Assembly (NCBI RefSeq): GCF_900604535.1 | Contig: NZ_UWOT01000011.1 | Span: 1 to 64,000 of the forward strand | DNA length: 64,000 nucleotides | Source: Romboutsia_E sp900604535 | GTDB taxonomy: Bacteria > Bacillota > Clostridia > Peptostreptococcales > Peptostreptococcaceae | Direction of reading: 5' to 3' | Shown: in pieces, positions 17,131-26,604 of the stretch | Position numbering within the stretch: position 1 is the first letter of the stretch | Layout: each line of letters opens with the position of its first letter | The notes under the pieces: model-generated | Seen by the model: only the letters and a program-made list of their open reading frames with translations | Databases searched by the model: none | Told to the model about the DNA's origin: nothing | Position numbers and translations under genes: made by a program

Positions 17131-17886
17131 ATGAACTTTAATGAAGTGGTAGATTTAATCTTAGAATTTATATATCCGGAAAATATAAGTTGTATATTAT
17201 GTAATAAACCTATAAAAAAGACTAACACATATTCATTATGTAAAGAGTGTTTTAAAGAATTACACTTTATTCAAAGTGGTTGTATTAAATGTGGAAAGCC
17301 TATAATTTATCATTCATTAGAAAGGCAAGATATAGAAAGTTGTAATTATTGTTTTAATAAAAATTTTTATTTTGATAAATCAATATCGTGTATTGAATAT
17401 AATGATGTTAGTAAACATATGATACTTGATTTTAAATATAAAAACAAAACTTATATGGTTAAGTATGTATCTAACATAATGAAAGAAAAGTTAGATATAG
17501 AGGATATTAAGTTTGATTATATTCTATTTGTACCACTTCATAAAAATAGATTAAAACAAAGAGGATTTAATCAGTCTGAAAAGATTGCTAAATTATTAAG
17601 TAAGCAAATCGGAATTCCTACATTAGACTGTATAGAAAGAAATGGAAATACAAGAAGATTATATAGTTTAAGTAGAAATGAAAGAAAAATAGAATTAAGA
17701 AATGCATTCTCGGTTAATAAAGGAGTATGTGATATTAAATATAAAAATGTATTACTTGTAGATGATATACTAACTACTGGATCAACTGTAAATGAAATAT
17801 CTAAATTATTAAAGTTAAATAGTGTTAGTAAAGTATTTGTAATTACATTACTTACAAGAAATAATGATAATTATGTAATTGAATAA
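17131..17886 (+). CDS. comFC: ComF family phosphoribosyltransferase-like protein
   Basis: A 251-residue ComFC/GntX relative. The N-terminus has paired cysteine motifs (CILC, CKEC, CIKCGKP, CNYC) that form a zinc-binding module. The C-terminal half is a phosphoribosyltransferase fold with the PRPP loop VLLVDDILTTGST near residue 208. ComFC is needed for DNA uptake in competent bacteria but is widespread in non-competent clostridia, so its role here is unknown. It starts two bases after the recD2 stop, implying co-transcription. The raiA RNA promoter begins eight bases after its stop. Confidence 0.88.
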   Translation: MNFNEVVDLILEFIYPENISCILCNKPIKKTNTYSLCKECFKELHFIQSGCIKCGKPIIYHSLERQDIESCNYCFNKNFYFDKSISCIEYNDVSKHMILDFKYKNKTYMVKYVSNIMKEKLDIEDIKFDYILFVPLHKNRLKQRGFNQSEKIAKLLSKQIGIPTLDCIERNGNTRRLYSLSRNERKIELRNAFSVNKGVCDIKYKNVLLVDDILTTGSTVNEISKLLKLNSVSKVFVITLLTRNNDNYVIE

Positions 17887-17893
17887 ATTTAAC

Positions 17894-17922
17894 TTGACAT
17901 AAAGATGTAAACATAATAAAAT
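17894..17922 (+). promoter_or_regulatory. Sigma-A promoter of the raiA RNA
   Basis: Perfect TTGACA (17894-17899), 17 bp, TAAAAT (17917-17922). The start is expected near 17929, just where the raiA RNA structure begins, so the RNA should be an independent, strongly made transcript. Confidence 0.75.
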
Positions 17923-17927
17923 AAGTA

Positions 17928-18140
17928 GGTGATATTTTAGGTCTGTGGTTGAAAGTCCAAGCCAGTTGCAGGCAAAAGGATCCACGTAAGTTAATTCTAA
18001 AAATGGGATTAATGATCATGGTGCAGCTTAGAAGTAAGTCCTACCGGTATAAAATCGAGAGAGTTAGTAGTGCGGCAAACCCAAGCGAAACCTCCAGTAG
18101 GCGAGTGTGGGGTCAAAGACCAGGTCAGCTAAATTATCCA
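17928..18140 (+). ncRNA. raiA RNA motif (large structured noncoding RNA)
   Basis: The intergenic segment between comFC and hpf (raiA) has an unusually GC-rich, clearly non-coding character. Its 5' bases GATATTTTAG can pair with the 3' bases CTAAATTATC to close a long-range stem. Internal segments such as TCTGTGGTTGAAAGTCCAAG, GTGCAGCTTAGAAGTAAGTC and GGCGAGTGTGGGGTCAAAGA look like a conserved fold. Location upstream of raiA in clostridia is the hallmark of the raiA RNA class found by comparative genomics. Its exact function remains unsettled. It has its own promoter and terminator here. I recognise it by context and sequence appearance, without an alignment. Confidence 0.85.
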
Positions 18141-18170
18141 AAAGTACCTTTATGGGTGCTTTTTTTTTTG
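18140..18170 (+). terminator. Terminator of the raiA RNA
   Basis: AAAAGTACC pairs with GGTGCTTTT (one G:U) around a six-base loop, followed by a long T run. Confidence 0.88.
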
Positions 18171-18296
18171 CTCAAAAATAAAAAATATAAATAAAGTTAA
18201 AAAAAAATTTTTGAACTAAATAAAACATTATAAAATGAAGTAAAATGTAGAAAAATGACATCAATGCACAAATTAATAACAATATATGCAAAAAAA

Positions 18297-18402
18297 TGTG
18301 GATATATATTTTTTGATAAATAGCTTAAAATACACATTTATAAAAGTTATTAACATATTTATTCACATTATCCACAGAAATTGTAGTTTAAAATAATCCA
18401 CA
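18297..18402. promoter_or_regulatory. Cluster of DnaA-box-like 9-mers
   Basis: Within 106 bases lie TTATCCACA (18368-18376, consensus box), TTATTCACA (18359-18367, directly abutting it), TAATCCACA (18394-18402) and, on the other strand, ATATCCACA (18297-18305). The last three each differ from the consensus at one position. They sit between the raiA RNA terminator and the hpf promoter. The remainder of 18171-18485 is AT-rich and holds no gene that I can see. Confidence 0.5.
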
Positions 18403-18485
18403 TAAAGATATTATAGAAATAAAAGAAAATTATATAATACTTTATTCGACAGTATATAAAACATATAAAAGTTAAAAATAAAAAT

Positions 18486-18514
18486 AAAGGATTAGACGAA
18501 TTGATAAAGAATAT
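18486..18514 (+). promoter_or_regulatory. Sigma-H promoter of hpf
   Basis: AAAGGATTA (18486-18494), 11 bp, AAAGAATAT (18506-18514) match the sigma-H pattern RNAGGAWWW and RNNGAATWW at every defined position. The Bacillus hpf homologue (yvyD) is also sigma-H controlled, in addition to sigma-B. Confidence 0.72.
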
Positions 18515-18570
18515 ATTATTAAGTATAAATATTAGCTTTTATACTATGATAACTGAAGGGAGATGTTCTT

Positions 18571-19122
18571 ATGAATATAATAATATCTGGTAAACAAATG
18601 GATTTAACTGATGGAATTAAAAGTGCAATAGAAGAAAAAATAGGAAAATTAGATTATTACCTTCATCCAGAAACTGATGTAAAAGTTACAGTGAGCGCTA
18701 AGAAAGCTCGCCATAAGATAGAAGTAACAATGATACCTATAAATGGACCAATTATTAGAGCAGAAGATAGTGAAGAAAATTTATATGCAGCTATAGATAT
18801 TGTATATGATAAGTTAAATAAACAATTGAAAAAATATAAAAATAGAGTACAAGATAGACATCAATTAAATAAAAGTATAAGATTTGAAGGTGTAGATCTA
18901 GATTCTCAAGATGTGTATGAAGATGAAGATATAGATACTTTAAATATAGTTATAAAAAGAATTAAAAAGTTTGATATGAAGCCAATGAGTCCTGAAGAAG
19001 CAGTTTTACAAATGGAGTTACTAGAACATGATTTCTATATGTTTAGAAATATAGATACTGAAGAAATAGCTACAGTTTATAAACGTAAAAATGGTGGATA
19101 TGGAATGATAGAACACGAATAA
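18571..19122 (+). CDS. hpf: Long-form hibernation promoting factor
   Basis: Binds 30S subunits and, through its C-terminal domain, joins 70S ribosomes into inactive 100S dimers in stationary phase. The 183 residues have the N-terminal ribosome-binding RaiA fold (about 1-100), a short linker and the C-terminal dimerisation domain (about 122-183, with KRIKKFDMKPMSPEEAVLQM). It is therefore the long form, which needs no RMF. AAGGGAG precedes ATG 18571. A sigma-H promoter and a DnaA-box cluster lie upstream. Confidence 0.95.
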   Translation: MNIIISGKQMDLTDGIKSAIEEKIGKLDYYLHPETDVKVTVSAKKARHKIEVTMIPINGPIIRAEDSEENLYAAIDIVYDKLNKQLKKYKNRVQDRHQLNKSIRFEGVDLDSQDVYEDEDIDTLNIVIKRIKKFDMKPMSPEEAVLQMELLEHDFYMFRNIDTEEIATVYKRKNGGYGMIEHE

Positions 19123-19135
19123 TGAAACTTTAAAC

Positions 19136-19180
19136 AAAAGCTACCAATATTAAATATTGGTAGCTTTAAATATTTTTTTG
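19136..19180 (+). terminator. Terminator after hpf
   Basis: AAAGCTACCAATAT, loop TAA, ATATTGGTAGCTTT, then a T run. Confidence 0.88.
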
Positions 19181-19297
19181 TTATTTTTATAGTTATTTAT
19201 ATAATTTATAGATACGGTCAATATTAATATTAAATATAGTATTTTTATGGTAAAATGTATAATAGTAATAATATATGGACGAGGAGAGATGCCAACG

Positions 19298-21970
19298 ATG
19301 GGTTTTTTAGATAATTTATTTAATATAGCGGATAAAAAAGAGCTAAAGAATTTTAATAAAATAGTAGATAAGATAGATGGATTTGAAAGCAAATTTAAAT
19401 CTATGTCAGATACAGAGCTTAAAGAAATGACTAATGTATTTAGAGATAGATTAGAAAAAGGCGAAAATTTAGATGATATATTACCAGAAGCATTCGCTGT
19501 AGTAAGAGAAGCTGCAAGTCGAGTATTAGGAATGAGGCATTATAGAGTACAACTTATAGGAGGTATAGTTCTTCATCAAGGAAGAATTGCTGAGATGAAA
19601 ACTGGTGAAGGTAAAACACTAGTTGCAACAGCACCAGTATACTTAAACGCTCTTACTGGTAAAGGAGTACATGTAGTTACAGTGAATGATTATTTAGCAA
19701 AACGTGACAAAGAGCAAATGGGAAAAGTATATGAATTTTTAGGACTTACTGTAGGGGTTATAGTTCATGGACAAAGTCCAGCACTTAGAAAGTCTCAATA
19801 TGAATGTGATATAACTTATGGTACAAATAATGAGTACGGATTTGATTACTTAAAAGACAACATGGTAATACATAAAGAACAGAGAGTTCAAAGACCATTA
19901 AACTATGCAATAGTGGATGAGGTTGACTCAATACTTATAGATGAGGCTAGAACACCACTTATAATTTCGGGACCTGGGGATAAGTCAACTCATCTATACT
20001 CAGATGCTAATACATTTGTACTAACATTAAGATCGGATGATTATGAATTAGAAGAAAAGCAAAAAGCTGTGTCTTTAACAGAGTCAGGTATACAAAAAGC
20101 TGAAATTTACTTTAATGTTGAAAATATAACAGATATATCTCATACAGAATTATATCATCATATAAATCAAGCATTAAAAGCTCATACAATAATGAAACGT
20201 GACGTTGATTATGTATGTAAAGACGGAGAAATAGTAATTGTAGATGAGTTTACAGGAAGACTTATGTTTGGTAGAAGATACTCTGAAGGATTACATCAAG
20301 CAATAGAAGCTAAGGAAGGTTTAAGAATACAAAGAGAATCTAAAACTCTAGCAACTATAACATTCCAAAATTACTTTAGAATGTATAATAAGCTTTCGGG
20401 AATGACTGGTACTGCAAAAACAGAAGAAGAAGAATTTAAAGCAATATATAAGATGGATGTTGTGCAAATACCTACAAATAAAGAAATACTAAGAAAAGAT
20501 CTAGCTGACTGTGTTTATAAAAATGAGATGGGTAAATTTAATGCTGTAGCTGAGGATATAATAGAAAGACATAAAAATAAGCAACCAGTGTTAGTTGGTA
20601 CTGTATCTATAGAAAAATCAGAACTATTATCACAGCTTTTAAAGAGAAAGGGTATAAGACATGAAGTATTAAATGCTAAGCATCACGATAAAGAAGCCGA
20701 GATAATAGCCCAAGCAGGTAGATTAGGAGCAGTTACAATTGCTACTAATATGGCAGGTCGTGGAACAGATATAGTTTTAGGTGGAAACCCTGTATTTTTA
20801 ACTAAAAAAGAAATGAAGAGATTAGGTTATGTTGATGAGGTTATTAATAAAGTTGATTCACCATTAGAAGTTCAACAAACAGAAGAAAATGAAGAATTAT
20901 TTAAAGCTAGAGACGAATACGAAAGACTATACCATAAGTTTAAAAAAGAATCAGAGGTAGAACAACAAGAAGTATTAAATGCTGGTGGTTTAGCTATAAT
21001 AGGTACAGAAAGACATGAATCTCGTAGAATAGACAATCAGTTAAGAGGTCGTGCTGGACGTCAAGGTGACCCTGGTAGTTCAAGATTCTATATAGCATTA
21101 GATGACGATTTAATGAGATTATTTGGAAGTGAAAGAATTCAAGGTGTAGTAGAAAAAATAGGTTTAGAGGATGATATGCCAATAGAGCATAAAATGCTAA
21201 CAAAATCTATAGAAACTGCTCAAAAGAAAGTTGAAGGAAAGAACTTTGGAATAAGAAAACACGTTCTTCAATATGATGATGTTATGAATAAACAAAGAGA
21301 AATAATTTATGCAGAAAGAAGCCGTGTGTTAGAGGGTGAAAACCTAGATGAACAAATACAATCAATGATAAAAGAGATAATTGAGGATGCAGCAAATATA
21401 GCATCAACAGAGAAATCAATAGATGTAGATGTATTTAAAGCTCATATTTACTCTATCTTTATGCCTAAAGGAAGCATAGAAATAGAGGATATAGAAAAAC
21501 TTTCTAGAGAGGAACTTGTGGAGAAAACTTATGAAATAGCTTATAAAATTTACTCTGCTAAGGAAGAACAAATTAGTTCTGAAAGAATGAGAGAAATAGA
21601 GAGAGTTATACTTCTTCAATCAGTTGATAGTCATTGGATAGATCATATAGATGCTATGGATCAATTACGTCAAGGTATAGGACTTCGTGCTATAGGACAG
21701 CAAGACCCAGTTGTTGCATACAAGATGGAAGGTTTTGATATGTTTGATGAGATGACTAAACATATACAAGAAGATACTGTTAGATATTTATTCAATATAA
21801 CAATAGAACAACCTGTTGAGAGAAAACAAGTTATAGACGTAGATCATTTATCTTCAAGTGCAACTGATGAACCAGGCAATAAGACTGTGAAAAAAGAAGA
21901 TCAAGCAGGCAGAAATGATTTATGTCCATGTGGTAGTGGTAAAAAGTATAAAAAGTGCTGTGGAAGATAA
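19298..21970 (+). CDS. secA: Preprotein translocase ATPase SecA
   Basis: Motor that pushes unfolded secretory proteins through SecYEG. I set the start at ATG 19298 (890 residues, MGFLDNLFN) since GAGGAG is 11 bases upstream; an in-frame ATG at 19289 is too close to it. Visible motifs are Walker A MKTGEGKTL near 100, DEVDSILIDEART near 210, TGTAKTEEEEF in the second helicase region, and a C-terminal SEC-C zinc motif CPCGSGKKYKKCC. prfB follows after 14 bases, the conserved secA-prfB pair. Some clostridia also have SecA2; this one looks like the housekeeping SecA1. Confidence 0.97.
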   Translation: MGFLDNLFNIADKKELKNFNKIVDKIDGFESKFKSMSDTELKEMTNVFRDRLEKGENLDDILPEAFAVVREAASRVLGMRHYRVQLIGGIVLHQGRIAEMKTGEGKTLVATAPVYLNALTGKGVHVVTVNDYLAKRDKEQMGKVYEFLGLTVGVIVHGQSPALRKSQYECDITYGTNNEYGFDYLKDNMVIHKEQRVQRPLNYAIVDEVDSILIDEARTPLIISGPGDKSTHLYSDANTFVLTLRSDDYELEEKQKAVSLTESGIQKAEIYFNVENITDISHTELYHHINQALKAHTIMKRDVDYVCKDGEIVIVDEFTGRLMFGRRYSEGLHQAIEAKEGLRIQRESKTLATITFQNYFRMYNKLSGMTGTAKTEEEEFKAIYKMDVVQIPTNKEILRKDLADCVYKNEMGKFNAVAEDIIERHKNKQPVLVGTVSIEKSELLSQLLKRKGIRHEVLNAKHHDKEAEIIAQAGRLGAVTIATNMAGRGTDIVLGGNPVFLTKKEMKRLGYVDEVINKVDSPLEVQQTEENEELFKARDEYERLYHKFKKESEVEQQEVLNAGGLAIIGTERHESRRIDNQLRGRAGRQGDPGSSRFYIALDDDLMRLFGSERIQGVVEKIGLEDDMPIEHKMLTKSIETAQKKVEGKNFGIRKHVLQYDDVMNKQREIIYAERSRVLEGENLDEQIQSMIKEIIEDAANIASTEKSIDVDVFKAHIYSIFMPKGSIEIEDIEKLSREELVEKTYEIAYKIYSAKEEQISSERMREIERVILLQSVDSHWIDHIDAMDQLRQGIGLRAIGQQDPVVAYKMEGFDMFDEMTKHIQEDTVRYLFNITIEQPVERKQVIDVDHLSSSATDEPGNKTVKKEDQAGRNDLCPCGSGKKYKKCCGR

Positions 21971-21984
21971 TTTTGGAGGTTTAA

Positions 21985-23095
21985 ATGCTAAACATACAAG
22001 AATATAGACAAAGTATAGAAAAAATGTCTTCAAATCTAGAAGAAATGAGGGACTCTCTTTGACATTTCTTCATTGTTAAAACAAATAGAAAAAAATGAAG
22101 AAGAGATGAATAAGCAAGAATTCTGGAATGACAATGAAAAGGCTCAAAAGGTTATTCAGGAAAATAAAGCTCTTAAAGATATAGTTGAAGAATATAATAG
22201 CTTAAAAGAAAGTTTAGAAGAAATCGAGTTATTAATAGAAATAGGGCTAGAGGAAAGTGATGACTCAGTTTGTAAGGAAATAGAAAGTAGTATTGATAAT
22301 CTTGAAAAAGATATTGATAATATGAGAATAAAAACGCTTTTAAGTGGTGAGTATGATAAAAATAATGCAATACTATCTATAAATGCAGGTACAGGTGGAT
22401 TAGATGCCCAAGATTGGGCTCAGATGCTTCTTAGAATGTATGTAAGATGGGGAGAAAGAAAAGGATATAAGGTAAAGCTTTTAGATATACTTTCAGATCC
22501 AGAGGCAGGTATAAAGAGTGCGACTTTATTAATTGAAGGATTAAATGCTTATGGATACTTAAAGAGTGAGAAAGGTGTTCACCGCATTGTAAGAATATCT
22601 CCATTTGATCCATCAGGAAAAAGGCATACATCATTTGCATCAGTGGATGTAACTCCTGAACTTGATGAAAATATAGAAATTGAAATAAATCATAATGATT
22701 TGAAAATAGATACTTATAGAGCTTCAGGTGCTGGAGGTCAGCATGTAAATACTACTGATTCAGCAGTAAGAATAACACATATTCCAACTGGAGTTGTGGT
22801 TCAATGTCAGAATGAAAGATCTCAGCATATGAACAAAGATAGAGCTATGAGAATGCTCATGGCAAAACTTATAGAGCTAAAAGAATTGGAGCAAAAAGAA
22901 AAAATAGAAGATATACAAGGTAAATACTCTCAAATAACTTGGGGAAGCCAAATAAGATCATACGTATTCCAACCATATAAAATGGTAAAAGACCATCGAA
23001 CTAATGCAGAAATAGGAAATGTAGATAGTGTAATGGACGGTAGTATAGATTTATTTATAAATGAATATCTTAAAATGAATAAAAATAAAAAATAA
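21985..23095 (+). CDS. prfB: Peptide chain release factor 2, with programmed +1 frameshift
   Basis: Recognises UGA and UAA stops. The gene starts at ATG 21985 behind TGGAGG, reads 25 codons to CTT 22057-22059, and meets an in-frame TGA at 22060-22062. A +1 shift at CTT-TGA-C, helped by the SD-like GAGGG just upstream, resumes in the frame that runs to 23095 (about 369 residues in all). This is the classical autoregulatory RF2 frameshift: low RF2 lets ribosomes pause and shift. The downstream part carries GGQ (GAGGQHVN) and the SPF stop-recognition tripeptide (RISPFDPSGKR). A simple ORF call would truncate it to 22073. Confidence 0.96.
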
Positions 23096-23101
23096 TTTAA
23101 G

Positions 23102-23145
23102 GTAAGGCTTGAGAATTTGATTCTTAAGCCTTATTTAAAATTTTA
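23102..23145 (+). terminator. Terminator after prfB
   Basis: AAGGCTTGAGAAT, loop TTG, ATTCTTAAGCCTT (13 pairs, one G:U), then a short T run. Confidence 0.82.
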
Positions 23146-23179
23146 AATATTATAAATTTTATAGAAAGAAGGAAGTATT

Positions 23180-25321
23180 GTGGATATAAATCAAGTATTA
23201 AAAGCAGAGTTTAATTTAAAAGATGAACATATAAATAATACAATAAAATTAATTGATGAAGGTAATACAATACCATTTATAGCTAGGTATAGAAAAGAAA
23301 TGACAGGGGCTATGAGTGATGTTACTTTAAGAGAGCTATACGATAGATTAACATATTTAAGAAATTTAGAAGGTAGGAAAGAAGATGTTACCAGAATAAT
23401 TGAAGAACAAGGGAGATTAACAGATGAAATAACTCAAAAAATACTAAAAGCTAAAACTCTTCAAGAAGTAGAAGATATATATGCTCCATTCAAACAAAAG
23501 AAAAGAACAAGAGCTACTATTGCTAAAGAAAAAGGATTAGAAGGATTAGCAATGAGTATCTTAAATAAAAAAATAGATAACATAGAATTAGAAGCAGAAA
23601 AATACATAAATGAAGAAAAAGAAGTTAATTCATTAGAAGATGCATTAAAAGGAGCAAAAGATATAATAGCTGAAATTGTTTCAGATGATGCAGATATTAG
23701 AAAATATATAAGAGAGCTTGCATTAAGAGATGGTATTATATGTACTAAAAATACAATAGATGAAAAATCAGTATATGATATGTACTATGATTATAGTGAA
23801 GGTGTTAAAAATATTGCTCCACATAGAACATTAGCAATAAATAGAGGAGAAAAGGAAAATTTCTTAAAAGTAAAATTAGAAATAAATAATGATAAAGTAT
23901 TAAATCATATTATAGGTAAATATGTAAATAATGAAAATGTATCAAGTAAAGAACAAATTGTACAAGCTATAGAAGATTCTTATAAAAGATTGATATTCCC
24001 TTCTATAGAAAGAGAAGTTAGGAATACTTTAACAGAAGCAGCTGAAGAAAGAGCTATAAATGTATTTGGACAAAATGTGAAAAGTCTATTATTACAACCA
24101 CCGGTTAAAGGAAAGGTAGTAATAGGATTTGACCCTGGATTTAGAACTGGATGTAAAGTAGCTGTAGTTGATAAAAATGGTAAGTTTTTAGATTATGCAA
24201 CAGTTTATCCAACTGAACCTAAAAATGATGTAGATGGAACTAAAAGAAAATTAAAAGAATTTATAGATAAATATCATGTAGATATAATAGCAATAGGAAA
24301 TGGAACAGCATCAAGAGAATCTGAAAGTATTATATCTGATATGATAAAAGAAATTGATAAAGATGTTCAGTATGTTATAGTTAGTGAAGCCGGAGCATCT
24401 GTTTACTCTGCATCAGAACTTGCTAATGAAGAACATCCAGACTTAGATGTCTCTATAAGAGGGGCTATATCTATAGGAAGAAGACTTCAAGATCCATTAG
24501 CAGAGCTTGTAAAAATAGACCCTAAGAGTATAGGAGTTGGTCAATATCAACATGATTTAAATCAAAAGAGATTAGAAGGAGTTTTAGATGGAGTAGTAGA
24601 AGACTCTGTAAATAGTGTAGGTTTAGATTTAAATACAGCATCTTATTCTTTACTTGAGCATATTGCGGGTATAAGTAAAACTATAGCTAAAAATATAATA
24701 GCATATAGAGAAGAAAATGGAGATTTTACATCAAGAGCACAACTTAAAAAAGTAAAAAGGCTAGGTCCACAAGCGTTTACTCAATGTGCAGGATTTATGA
24801 GAATATCAAATGCTAAAAATCCTTTAGACAATACAGGTGTCCATCCTGAGAGTTATGATATATGTAAGAAGATGCTAGAACTTATAGGATACTCTTTAGA
24901 AGATGTAAAAAATAGAAATATACAAGATATTGATGAAAGAGTACAAAAAATAGGTATAATGGAATTAAGTAAAAACTTAGAAGTAGGAGAAATTACTTTA
25001 AAAGATATAATTTCTGAAATTAAGAAGCCAGGAAGAGATCCTAGAGAAGAAGGAGTTAAACCTATACTTAGAACGGATGTATTAAAAATAGAAGATATAA
25101 CAGAAGGTATGATATTAAAAGGAACTGTAAGGAATGTAGTAGACTTTGGAGCTTTTATTGATATTGGAATTAAAAATGATGGTTTAGTTCATAAATCTCA
25201 AATGAGTAATAAGTTTGTAAAAGATCCTATGGATGTAGTTTCAGTAGGAGATATTGTTGATGTAAAAGTTATAGGCATTGACTTAGATAAGAAAAGAGTT
25301 TCTTTATCGATGAAGATGTAA
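23180..25321 (+). CDS. tex: Tex family RNA-binding transcription accessory protein
   Basis: A 713-residue Tex/YdcI protein. Regions in order: N-terminal helical Tex domain, a YqgF/RNase H-like domain starting near 314 (IGFDPGFRTGCKVAVVD), helix-hairpin-helix pairs near 500 (LLEHIAGISKTIAKNI) and a C-terminal S1 RNA-binding domain (about 640-712, GTVRNVVDFGAFIDIG). Tex binds nucleic acid and affects transcription; the exact mechanism is not settled. Start is GTG 23180 after AGAAGGAAG. The amidohydrolase gene begins 22 bases after the stop and may be co-transcribed. Confidence 0.95.
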   Translation: MDINQVLKAEFNLKDEHINNTIKLIDEGNTIPFIARYRKEMTGAMSDVTLRELYDRLTYLRNLEGRKEDVTRIIEEQGRLTDEITQKILKAKTLQEVEDIYAPFKQKKRTRATIAKEKGLEGLAMSILNKKIDNIELEAEKYINEEKEVNSLEDALKGAKDIIAEIVSDDADIRKYIRELALRDGIICTKNTIDEKSVYDMYYDYSEGVKNIAPHRTLAINRGEKENFLKVKLEINNDKVLNHIIGKYVNNENVSSKEQIVQAIEDSYKRLIFPSIEREVRNTLTEAAEERAINVFGQNVKSLLLQPPVKGKVVIGFDPGFRTGCKVAVVDKNGKFLDYATVYPTEPKNDVDGTKRKLKEFIDKYHVDIIAIGNGTASRESESIISDMIKEIDKDVQYVIVSEAGASVYSASELANEEHPDLDVSIRGAISIGRRLQDPLAELVKIDPKSIGVGQYQHDLNQKRLEGVLDGVVEDSVNSVGLDLNTASYSLLEHIAGISKTIAKNIIAYREENGDFTSRAQLKKVKRLGPQAFTQCAGFMRISNAKNPLDNTGVHPESYDICKKMLELIGYSLEDVKNRNIQDIDERVQKIGIMELSKNLEVGEITLKDIISEIKKPGRDPREEGVKPILRTDVLKIEDITEGMILKGTVRNVVDFGAFIDIGIKNDGLVHKSQMSNKFVKDPMDVVSVGDIVDVKVIGIDLDKKRVSLSMKM

Positions 25322-25343
25322 GAACCTCTAGGAGGAGATTGAA

Positions 25344-26504
25344 ATGATATTAATAAAAAATGGAATCATAAATACAATAACAAATGGTATATTTGTAGGA
25401 GATATACTTATAGAAGGAAAAAAGATAGTAAAAATAGGAAAACAAATTGAAACCTCACAAGATATAGAAGTTGTAGATGCAGATGGGAAGTTTGTATTTC
25501 CAGGATTTATAGATGCTCATACTCACTTAGGATTATGGGAAGATGGTATGGGATTTGAAGGAGCAGATGGAAATGAAGAAACAGACCCTATAACTCCACA
25601 ATTAAATCCTATAGATGGTATAAATCCAATGGATAGAACTTTTGAAGAGGCTGTTCAAGGAGGGATAACATCTGTTTGTACAACTCCAGGAAGTGCAAAT
25701 GTAATGGGTGGAGAATGTATAGCTATAAAAACTCATGGTAGAAGAATAGATAATATGGTTATAAAAAACCCTGTTGCATCAAAAATAGCTTTTGGAGAAA
25801 ACCCTAAAAGTTGTTATGGAAGAGATGAGAAAACACCTCAAACTAGGATGGCAATAGCATCATTATTAAGAGAAAACTTAAAGAAAGCAGAAGAATATTT
25901 AGAAGAAATAGAATTATTTGAAGAGCATGAAGATCATGATAGGCCAGAATATGATATAAAAATGGAGAGCTTAATACCGGTATTAAGAAAAGAAATTCCA
26001 TTTAAAGTTCATGCACATAGAGCAGATGATATGTTTACAGCAATAAGAATAGCAAAGGAATTTGACTTAAAGCTTACATTAGATCACTGCACGGAAGGAC
26101 ATCTTATAGCAGAAGATTTAGTTGAAGAAGGATATCCAGTAATAGTAGGACCATCTTTATCAGAGAGATCTAAGATAGAACTTAGAAATTTAACATTTGA
26201 TACAGCTGGAATATTATCAAATGCAGGTGCTCAAGTCTCTTTAATGACAGATCATCCTGTTATACCAGTACAATATCTTCCTATGTGTGCAGGTATTGCC
26301 GTTAAATATGGTATGAAAAAAGATAAAGCTCTAGAAGCTATAACTATAAATCCTGCAAAAACTTTAGGAATAGAAGATAGAGTTGGTTCACTAGAAGTTG
26401 GAAAAGATGCAGATATAGTTATTTGGGATGGATGTCCTTTAGAAATTCAAAGCAATGTATTATTTACTATAATAGATGGAAAAATAGTTTATAAAAGAGC
26501 TTAG
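25344..26504 (+). CDS. Amidohydrolase, imidazolonepropionase-like (COG1228)
   Basis: A metal-dependent hydrolase of the amidohydrolase superfamily, 386 residues. The TIM-barrel metal ligands can be traced: DAHTHLG near 58-62, KVHAHRADD near 222, LDHCTEGH near 247 and the aspartate in LMTDHP near 303. The substrate is unknown; relatives cleave cyclic amides or act as isoaspartyl or prolidase-type enzymes. Placement after tex gives no clue. AGGAGG precedes ATG 25344. It is not part of a histidine-degradation cluster here, so I do not call it HutI. Confidence 0.82.
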   Translation: MILIKNGIINTITNGIFVGDILIEGKKIVKIGKQIETSQDIEVVDADGKFVFPGFIDAHTHLGLWEDGMGFEGADGNEETDPITPQLNPIDGINPMDRTFEEAVQGGITSVCTTPGSANVMGGECIAIKTHGRRIDNMVIKNPVASKIAFGENPKSCYGRDEKTPQTRMAIASLLRENLKKAEEYLEEIELFEEHEDHDRPEYDIKMESLIPVLRKEIPFKVHAHRADDMFTAIRIAKEFDLKLTLDHCTEGHLIAEDLVEEGYPVIVGPSLSERSKIELRNLTFDTAGILSNAGAQVSLMTDHPVIPVQYLPMCAGIAVKYGMKKDKALEAITINPAKTLGIEDRVGSLEVGKDADIVIWDGCPLEIQSNVLFTIIDGKIVYKRA

Positions 26505-26548
26505 ATTTTATAAATTAATATAAAAATAAAATTTTATATTATGCTAAG

Positions 26549-26577
26549 TTGACAACAAGATTAACTTTAACTAGTAT
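26549..26577 (+). promoter_or_regulatory. Candidate sigma-A promoter of the FMN leader
   Basis: Perfect TTGACA (26549-26554) with a weak -10 TAGTAT (26572-26577) at 17 bp spacing, 28 bases before the FMN aptamer. Confidence 0.45.
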
Positions 26578-26604
26578 ATAAGTATAAATTAAATAGAAAT
26601 ATAA

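Noticed and set aside
17949..18194. 81-codon open frame between comFC and hpf
   Set aside because: It lies inside the raiA structured RNA and its terminator, and its start has no ribosome binding site.
25344..26504. Imidazolonepropionase (hutI)
   Set aside because: The amidohydrolase fold is clear but no histidine-degradation genes are nearby and the similarity is only at superfamily level.
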